Below, one piece after another: positions 58,917-64,000 of a DNA stretch of 64,000 nt. Source of the stretch: Amycolatopsis sp. CA-128772. Its GTDB lineage: Bacteria > Actinomycetota > Actinomycetes > Mycobacteriales > Pseudonocardiaceae. The notes under the pieces are model-generated. The model did no database searches, was not told the origin of the DNA, and worked only from the letters and a program-made list of their open reading frames with translations. Both the position numbers and the translations under genes were made by a program. The stretch's first letter is position 1. Each line of letters begins with the position of its first letter. Where the stretch lies: assembly GCF_002904295.1 (NCBI RefSeq), contig NZ_PPHG01000094.1:56006-120005 (forward strand), read 5' to 3'.

Positions 58917-61772
58917 GTGGCAGGAGCACGGACCAAGAAGAACGGAGCCGCGGCGGGCAACGGCGCCGGGCACCGGCGGCTGGTCATCGTCGAGTCGCCG
59001 ACGAAGGCCCGCAAGATCGCGCCCTACCTCGGCGGCGGTTACGTCGTCGAGTCCTCCGTCGGGCACATCCGCGACCTGCCGCGCGGTGCCGCCGACGTCC
59101 CCGCCCAGTACAAAGGCGAGTCGTGGGCCCGGCTCGGTGTCGACGTCGACAACGACTTCAAGGCCCTCTACGTGGTCACCCCGGACAAGAAGTCCAAGGT
59201 CACCGAGCTCAAGGGACTGCTGAAGGACGTCGACGAGCTCTACCTCGCGACGGACCCCGACCGCGAGGGCGAAGCCATCGCGTGGCACCTGCTCGAGACG
59301 CTGAAGCCGAAGGTCCCGGTCCGCCGGATGGTCTTCCACGAGGTCACCGAGCAGGCCATCCTCGCGGCCGCAGACTCGACGCGTGAGCTGGACGCCGACC
59401 TCGTCGACGCCCAGGAGACCCGCCGCATCCTCGACCGCCTCTACGGTTACGAGGTCTCGCCGGTGCTGTGGAAGAAGGTCATGCCGAAGCTTTCGGCGGG
59501 CCGCGTGCAGTCGGTGGCGACCCGGATCGTGGTCGAGCGCGAACGCGAGCGGATGCGCTTCACGTCGGCGTCGTACTGGGACATCTCGGCGACGATGGAC
59601 GCCGGCGAAGAAGCTTCGCCGCGTAACTTTCCTGCGCGCCTGGTCGCCGTCGACGGCGCACGCCTGGCCACCGGCCGCGACTTCGGCTCGGACGGGCAGC
59701 TCAAGGCGTCGAACAACGAGATCCGCGTGCTGGCCGAGGCCGACGCGCGGCGCTTGGCCGACGCGCTGAAGCAGCGGGACTTCAAGGTCTCGAGCGTCGA
59801 AGAGAAGCCGTACACGCGCAAGCCGTACGCGCCCTTCATGACGTCGACGCTGCAGCAGGAGGCGGGCCGCAAGATGCGGTTCACCTCGGAGCGCACCATG
59901 CGGATCGCGCAGAAGCTGTACGAGAACGGCTACATCACCTATATGCGTACCGACTCCACGACGCTGTCGGAGTCGGCGATCTCGGCCGCGCGCAGCCAGG
60001 CCACGCAGCTGTACGGCAAGGAGTACGTCTCGCCGTCGCCGCGCCAGTACACGCGCAAGGTCAAGAACGCGCAGGAGGCCCACGAGGCGATCCGGCCGTC
60101 GGGCGAGGTCTTCCGCACGCCGGGCCAGGTCGCGGGCGAGCTGGACACCGACGAGTTCCGGCTCTACGAGATGATCTGGCAGCGCACGATCGCGTCGCAG
60201 ATGGCGGACGCCAAGGGCACCACGATGTCCGTGCGGATCGTCGGCAACGCGACTTCGGGCGAGGAGTGCACCTTCGCCGCTTCGGGCCGCACGATCACCT
60301 TCGCCGGCTTCCTCAAGGCATACGTCGAGGCGGTCGACACCGAGACCGGTGGCGAGGCCGACGACAAGCAGAGCCGCCTGCCGGTGCTGGAGAAGGACCA
60401 GGCGCTCACCGCGTCGGAGCTGAACCCGGACGGCCACACCACCTCGCCGCCGGCGCGGTACTCGGAGCCGAGCCTGGTCAGCAAGCTGGAAGAGCTGGGC
60501 ATCGGCCGCCCGTCGACGTACGCGTCGATCATCAAGACGATCCAGGACCGCGGTTACGTCTGGAAGAAGGGCTCCGCGCTCGTCCCGTCGTGGGTCGCGT
60601 TCGCCGTGATCGGCCTGATGGAACGGCACTTCGAGCGGCTGGTCGACTACGACTTCACCGCCGGCATGGAGGACGAGCTCGACCGGATCGCCAACGGTGA
60701 CGAGCAGCGCGGGCAGTGGCTGTCGAAGTTCTACTTCGGCGGCGACATGGGCGTCGACGGCTCGATCGGCCGCCTGGGCGGGCTGAAGAAGCTCGTCGAG
60801 GGCAGCGTCGAGGACATCGACGCGCGGGAGATCAACTCGATCCCGCTGTTCAGCGACGAGAACGGGCACACCGTCGTGGTCCGCGTCGGCCGCTACGGGC
60901 CGTACCTGGAGCGCGAGGTCGACGGGAACTCGCAGCGCGCGAACCTGCCGGAGGACCTGCCGCCGGACGAGCTTTCGCAGGAGATCGCGGAGAAGCTGTT
61001 CGCGACCCCGCAGGAGGGCCGCACGCTGGGCACCGACCCGGTGAGCGGGCACGAGATCGTCGCGAAGGAAGGCCGCTTCGGGCCATACGTGACCGAGGTG
61101 CTGCCGGAGATCGAGATCCCCGAGGACGCGACGGCGGCGCAGAAGAAGGCCGCCAAGGCGAAGGCGCCGAAGCCGCGTACGGGCTCGCTGTTCAAGTCGA
61201 TGGACATCGAGACGATCACGCTGGACGACGCGCTGAAACTGCTGTCGCTGCCGCGCGTGGTCGGCAAGGACCCGGAGTCCGGCGACGAGATCACGGCGCA
61301 GAACGGGCGCTACGGGCCGTACCTGAAGAAGGGCACGGACTCGCGTTCGCTCTCGACCGAGGACCAGCTCTTCTCGATCACCCTCGAAGAGGCGCTGAAG
61401 ATCTACTCGGAGCCGAAGCAGCGTGGCCGGTCCGCGACGGCGAAGCCGCCGCTCAAGGAGCTCGGCGAAGATCCGGTGTCGAAGAAGCCGATGGTGGTCA
61501 AGGACGGCCGGTTCGGCCCGTACGTGACCGACGGCGAGTACAACGCGACCTTGCGGAAGGGCGACGAGATCGAGTCGCTGACCGCGGAACGGGCGTCCGA
61601 GCTGCTGGCGGAGAAGCGGGCCAAGGGCCCGGCGCCGAAGCGGAAGGCACCGGCGCGCAAGCCGGCTGCGACGACGGCGAAGACGGTCAAGGCGGGGACG
61701 ACCAAGAAGGCCGCCGCCGCGAAGTCGACCACGACCAAGCGCTCCGGCTCAACGGCCACGAAGGCCAAGTAA
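58917..61772 (+). CDS. topA: DNA topoisomerase I
   Basis: A 951-residue type IA topoisomerase relaxing negative supercoils. Toprim motifs VIVESPTKARKIAPYLGG and ATDPDREGEAIAWHL, active-site Tyr in GYITYMRTDSTTLS, and actinobacterial C-terminal repeats (GRYGPYLERE; GRFGPYVTEV; GRYGPYLKKG; GRFGPYVTDG) in place of zinc fingers. The last ~60 residues are a Lys/Ala-rich tail that binds DNA. GTG 58917 aligns with the family N-terminus; ATG 58896 is an alternative. Rv3646c equivalent. Confidence 0.96.
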   Translation: MAGARTKKNGAAAGNGAGHRRLVIVESPTKARKIAPYLGGGYVVESSVGHIRDLPRGAADVPAQYKGESWARLGVDVDNDFKALYVVTPDKKSKVTELKGLLKDVDELYLATDPDREGEAIAWHLLETLKPKVPVRRMVFHEVTEQAILAAADSTRELDADLVDAQETRRILDRLYGYEVSPVLWKKVMPKLSAGRVQSVATRIVVERERERMRFTSASYWDISATMDAGEEASPRNFPARLVAVDGARLATGRDFGSDGQLKASNNEIRVLAEADARRLADALKQRDFKVSSVEEKPYTRKPYAPFMTSTLQQEAGRKMRFTSERTMRIAQKLYENGYITYMRTDSTTLSESAISAARSQATQLYGKEYVSPSPRQYTRKVKNAQEAHEAIRPSGEVFRTPGQVAGELDTDEFRLYEMIWQRTIASQMADAKGTTMSVRIVGNATSGEECTFAASGRTITFAGFLKAYVEAVDTETGGEADDKQSRLPVLEKDQALTASELNPDGHTTSPPARYSEPSLVSKLEELGIGRPSTYASIIKTIQDRGYVWKKGSALVPSWVAFAVIGLMERHFERLVDYDFTAGMEDELDRIANGDEQRGQWLSKFYFGGDMGVDGSIGRLGGLKKLVEGSVEDIDAREINSIPLFSDENGHTVVVRVGRYGPYLEREVDGNSQRANLPEDLPPDELSQEIAEKLFATPQEGRTLGTDPVSGHEIVAKEGRFGPYVTEVLPEIEIPEDATAAQKKAAKAKAPKPRTGSLFKSMDIETITLDDALKLLSLPRVVGKDPESGDEITAQNGRYGPYLKKGTDSRSLSTEDQLFSITLEEALKIYSEPKQRGRSATAKPPLKELGEDPVSKKPMVVKDGRFGPYVTDGEYNATLRKGDEIESLTAERASELLAEKRAKGPAPKRKAPARKPAATTAKTVKAGTTKKAAAAKSTTTKRSGSTATKAK

Positions 61773-61782
61773 GACCGCGTTC

Positions 61783-61818
61783 CGAAGGCCTCCCCACCAG
61801 CTGGTGGGGAGGCCTTCG
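61783..61818 (+). terminator. topA terminator
   Basis: A perfect 36-bp palindrome (61783-61800 with 61801-61818), 10 bp after the topA stop. Confidence 0.85.
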
Positions 61819-61841
61819 TCGTCACACCTTCGAGTGACACC

Positions 61842-61857
61842 TCGAACGGATGTTCGG
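61842..61857 (+). promoter_or_regulatory. SOS box, first copy of a duplicated promoter
   Basis: TCGAACGGATGTTCGG matches 11 of 12 positions of TCGAAC-N4-GTTCGA. It is followed by GAAATTGTCGGTG, and the ATG at 61891 starts 33 nt after the box. The same arrangement recurs at 62206. Confidence 0.75.
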
Positions 61858-61890
61858 GAAATTGTCGGTGGTGCCGGGTTTCATGGACGC

Positions 61891-62168
61891 ATGACCAAGA
61901 CCCCGCACACCGTGCACACGGTGACCACCAAGATCCTCAAGCCGGTCCGGGCGGCGGCCGCCGGCAGTGCCACTGCCACGGACCTGATGGCGTCCCTGCC
62001 CGCCTTCGCCGGGCTCGGTCGCGGAGCTGCTCGGCTCGGCGCCGGCCCGCCTGGAGTCCCTCCCGCCGGTGCCGGGCGAGGGGGCGGCCACCGCCCGTTC
62101 TGGTGGCCCCCGGAAGCATCGAGAGGCTCGCGGAGTTCGTCGGAGGGCGGGTGCCGGACCATGCCTGA
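61891..62168 (+). pseudogene. Frameshifted small SOS-promoter gene
   Basis: From ATG 61891 the frame reads MTKTPHTVHTVTTKILKPV to ATDLMASLPAFAGLG. A second frame then gives GSVAELLGSAPARLESLPPV with PGEG, and a third gives RPPPVLVAPGSIERLAEFVG to GRVPDHA and TGA at 62166-62168. Each piece looks protein-like only in its own frame, so a gene of ~92 residues seems broken by two single-base changes of the same sign, or the sequence has two errors in GC-rich runs. No family is recognised. Confidence 0.5.
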
Positions 62169-62205
62169 GCCGCTCGCCGACCGCTCACCGACCGATCTCA
62201 CCCGG

Positions 62206-62221
62206 TCGAACACATGTGCGA
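62206..62221 (+). promoter_or_regulatory. SOS box, second copy of the duplicated promoter
   Basis: TCGAACACATGTGCGA matches 11 of 12 LexA-consensus positions, is followed by GAAATTGTCGGTG as in the first copy, and the GTG start at 62255 is again 33 nt downstream. Confidence 0.75.
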
Positions 62222-62254
62222 GAAATTGTCGGTGCCAGGGTGTTCAATCAAGGG

Positions 62255-63052
62255 GTGAGCAACGCAGTCGCCGTCTTCGACGTCATCGACGAGGTCATCG
62301 CCCCGCTGTCGGCCGAAGTGCCGGAGCGGCCCTCGGTGATGGAGTTCTACGACCCGGAGTTCGAGATCCCGCCGGTGCTGGCGGACACCGGACCGCTGCC
62401 GGGCCGGCGCCCCGCGCCGCCGGCCGCGCGCAGTCTCGCGGACGAGGTGGAGCAGTACACGCGGTTCGTCGCCGGGATGGCCGCGATCGGCCTCGCGCCG
62501 GGTGGCGAGGTCACCGCGGAAGCCGTCGGGCTGTACCGGGCGCTGCGTGGCGGCTTCATCCGCGGCGTCGTCACCGGGGTCTTCCCGGCCCGGGCCAAGC
62601 CGTGGGAGGTGCGGTTCTTCGGCGACGAGGACTACACCACGGTCCTGCACAAGCTGGGCAACCGCGCGCGGTTGCGGTCGGGGTTCCTCAGCGAGCTGCC
62701 GGGCTGGGTGTTCGACGGCCTGCCCGACCGGCCACCCGGGCCGGGCGAGCACCTCCGCATCGAGACCGACGAGCGCGGGCTGATCCCGCGCCGGTGCGAG
62801 CGGGCGGTCGAGCTGATCCGCGAATGCGCGGCCCGGCCCCGGCTGGGCACGGTGCTGGTCGACCTCGCGGTGCGCAACGCGATCCTGGCCGAGTACCCGC
62901 ACGGCGCGTTCGGACTGGTGGACAACGACCTGGGCCGGTACCAGTTCAGCGCCGCCGTGGCCCGGAACGGGCGCTGGACGGTGACGTGGGGTCCCGCGTC
63001 GCGGAGCACGGCCGAGCAGTGGATCGTCGAGGCGGTGCAGAGCCATGCGTGA
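62255..63052 (+). CDS. EspG-like protein under SOS promoter
   Basis: A 265-residue protein from GTG 62255. The C-terminal half resembles the EspG fold of type VII secretion chaperones: PPGPGEHLRIETDER, then RLGTVLVDLAVRN and GLVDNDLGRYQFSAAVARNG with a W-V-T-like GRWTVTWGPAS. It shares RPR.GT...LVD.DLGR with the gene at 63226, so the two are paralogues. No PE/PPE or ESX core gene is in the window. The EspG assignment is an inference from sequence shape. Confidence 0.55.
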   Translation: MSNAVAVFDVIDEVIAPLSAEVPERPSVMEFYDPEFEIPPVLADTGPLPGRRPAPPAARSLADEVEQYTRFVAGMAAIGLAPGGEVTAEAVGLYRALRGGFIRGVVTGVFPARAKPWEVRFFGDEDYTTVLHKLGNRARLRSGFLSELPGWVFDGLPDRPPGPGEHLRIETDERGLIPRRCERAVELIRECAARPRLGTVLVDLAVRNAILAEYPHGAFGLVDNDLGRYQFSAAVARNGRWTVTWGPASRSTAEQWIVEAVQSHA

Positions 63053-63233
63053 GGAGGCGGGAGTGCGGACGACGGCCGGGGAGGGCGTGGACCGGGTGGT
63101 CGAGGCGGCGCCCCGGGACCTGACCGTGCGGGAGGCGATCCTGGCGGCCGCCGAGCTCAACAGCGGCGTCCCGGCGCAGCGGCAGGCGGACGCGCCGCCG
63201 GCGTGCCCGGACGAGAGGCGGCGGCATGGCTGA
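63045..63233 (+). CDS. Small overlapping ORF between the EspG-like genes
   Basis: A 62-residue frame from ATG 63045 that overlaps the gene before and the gene after by 8 bp each, which suggests coupling. It contains PRDLTVREAILAAAELNSG, a possible helix. No family is recognised; it may be a short partner protein. Confidence 0.45.
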   Translation: MREEAGVRTTAGEGVDRVVEAAPRDLTVREAILAAAELNSGVPAQRQADAPPACPDERRRHG

Positions 63234-64000
63234 CCGCACAGCGGCGCGCGAGCTGCTCGAGCTGGCCGCCGGCCCGGTGCTGGCGGCGATGCCGGACCGC
63301 GAGCCGGTCGACCGGCTCTACAACCCGGACGTCAGCGACGACGACATCCTGGTCCACGGCCCGGTGTCGGACGACCCGGCGGACCTGGTGGCGGAGGTCG
63401 AGCGGCACGTGGCGTGGGCCGCCTGGATCGACGGCACTCCGTTCGGCGATAACGGCGAGCTCAACGAGATCGGCTTCGAGGTGGTGTCGCTGATGCTGCG
63501 CGGTTCGGTCCGCGCGGCACTGTGCGGCGTGTTCGACGGCGGCCCGGAGATGGCGGACATCCGCTGCTACGCCGACGGCGAGCGGGCGTTCATGATGGGC
63601 TCCCTGCCCGGCCGCACGGCGATCCACCTGGCCGACTTCGACGAGCTGCCGGAGATGCTGGTGGCGGAGCTGCCGGAGGTCCCGTTCGGCGCCTCACCGC
63701 GCGCAATCTGGCTCTCAGTGGACGCCGACGGCCTGGTCCACGACGGCCAGGACGACGACGTGGGCGCGATGCGCGAGCTACTGGCCCGCCCGAGATCGGG
63801 AACGGCGGTCCTGGACATGCTGGCCTTCGGCGGCCTGTGCGCAGAGTTCCCGGACCACGGATTCGTCCTGGTGGACACGGACCTGGGCCGCTTCGCCCTG
63901 GCCGCCCTGGACCGCGGCGACGGCCGCCGCCAGCTGGTGTTGAGCCCCTTCAGCCGCGGCATGCTCCGCGACTGGTGCCGCAAGATGATCGACCTCGGCC
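63226..64000 (+). CDS. Second EspG-like protein (partial)
   Basis: From ATG 63226 the frame is open to the end of the window (258 complete codons). Acidic N-terminal half (VSDDDILVHGPVSDDPADLV), then PRSGTAVLDMLAFGGL and FVLVDTDLGRFALAALDRGD, the same block order as in the upstream paralogue. The stop lies outside. Probably in one operon with the two preceding genes, hence under the same SOS promoter. Confidence 0.5.
   Translation, partial: MADRTAARELLELAAGPVLAAMPDREPVDRLYNPDVSDDDILVHGPVSDDPADLVAEVERHVAWAAWIDGTPFGDNGELNEIGFEVVSLMLRGSVRAALCGVFDGGPEMADIRCYADGERAFMMGSLPGRTAIHLADFDELPEMLVAELPEVPFGASPRAIWLSVDADGLVHDGQDDDVGAMRELLARPRSGTAVLDMLAFGGLCAEFPDHGFVLVDTDLGRFALAALDRGDGRRQLVLSPFSRGMLRDWCRKMIDLG

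Noticed and set aside
57795..61052. 1085-codon minus-strand frame covering topA
   Set aside because: Only its last 268 codons (the S1 protease from 58601) look like a protein; the rest is the topA shadow.
1..64000. tRNA, rRNA or insertion sequence genes
   Set aside because: I saw no tRNA-like cloverleaf, rRNA sequence or transposase frame on reading through; a scan with tRNAscan-SE and an IS database would be needed to be certain.

Overview
The window is high-GC actinobacterial chromosome, most like a Pseudonocardiaceae genome such as Amycolatopsis (an inference from GC content, gene families and GTG/ATGA start habits; no 16S rRNA is present). The strongest context clue is gene order. From ponA2/whiB4 through the ArsA-like ATPase pair, RidA, MBL hydrolase, crp, nth, TlpA-like, CoA-Nudix, marP, ephE, acs, the HAD phosphatase, 6C RNA, ssd, tadABC-flp-tadE, DEAD helicase, the WhiA-N-like gene and topA, it follows the order I recall for Mycobacterium tuberculosis Rv3682 down to Rv3646c, with extra blocks inserted.

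Layout. 1-3.7 kb: a secreted transglycosylase-like protein (3' end outside the window) behind a candidate c-di-AMP (ydaO) riboswitch, then a gene remnant. 3.7-13.5 kb: ponA2 divergent from whiB4, the ArsA-type ATPase pair, and a run of small redox or hydrolase genes with ATGA/GTGA overlaps. 13.6-17 kb: an inserted block with a nuclease-like protein, a second DNA-clamp paralogue and an MFS exporter. 17.3-25.4 kb: crp, then nth-TlpA-Nudix-marP, an inserted GntR/TetR-regulated flavin monooxygenase, ephE and a holin-like protein. 25.4-35.3 kb: transporters (NhaA, POT, VIT, NiCoT) with acs, a GNAT enzyme, a phosphoribosyltransferase and a degenerate Fic-like protein. 35.4-42.4 kb: a cell-wall salvage cluster (murQ, murR, amiE-like, namZ, nagZ).

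42.4-50 kb: a 21-bp minisatellite, the HAD phosphatase, the 6C small RNA, two DnaA boxes, ssd and the Tad/Flp pilus operon, which contains small coupled ORFs, one built of 75-bp repeats. 50.3-61.8 kb: Prim-Pol-like protein, MrfA-like helicase, proton-pumping pyrophosphatase, lipoprotein, a WhiA-N-like gene behind an SOS box, a secreted S1 protease and topA. 61.8-64 kb: two near-identical SOS-box promoters, one before a frameshifted small gene and one before an operon of EspG-like proteins that runs off the end.

The parts most worth follow-up are the SOS-controlled EspG-like locus, the SOS box on the WhiA-N-like gene, the repeat-built ORF inside the tad operon, the DnaA boxes before ssd, and several proteins that keep a fold but appear to have lost catalytic residues (EphE-like, Fic-like).
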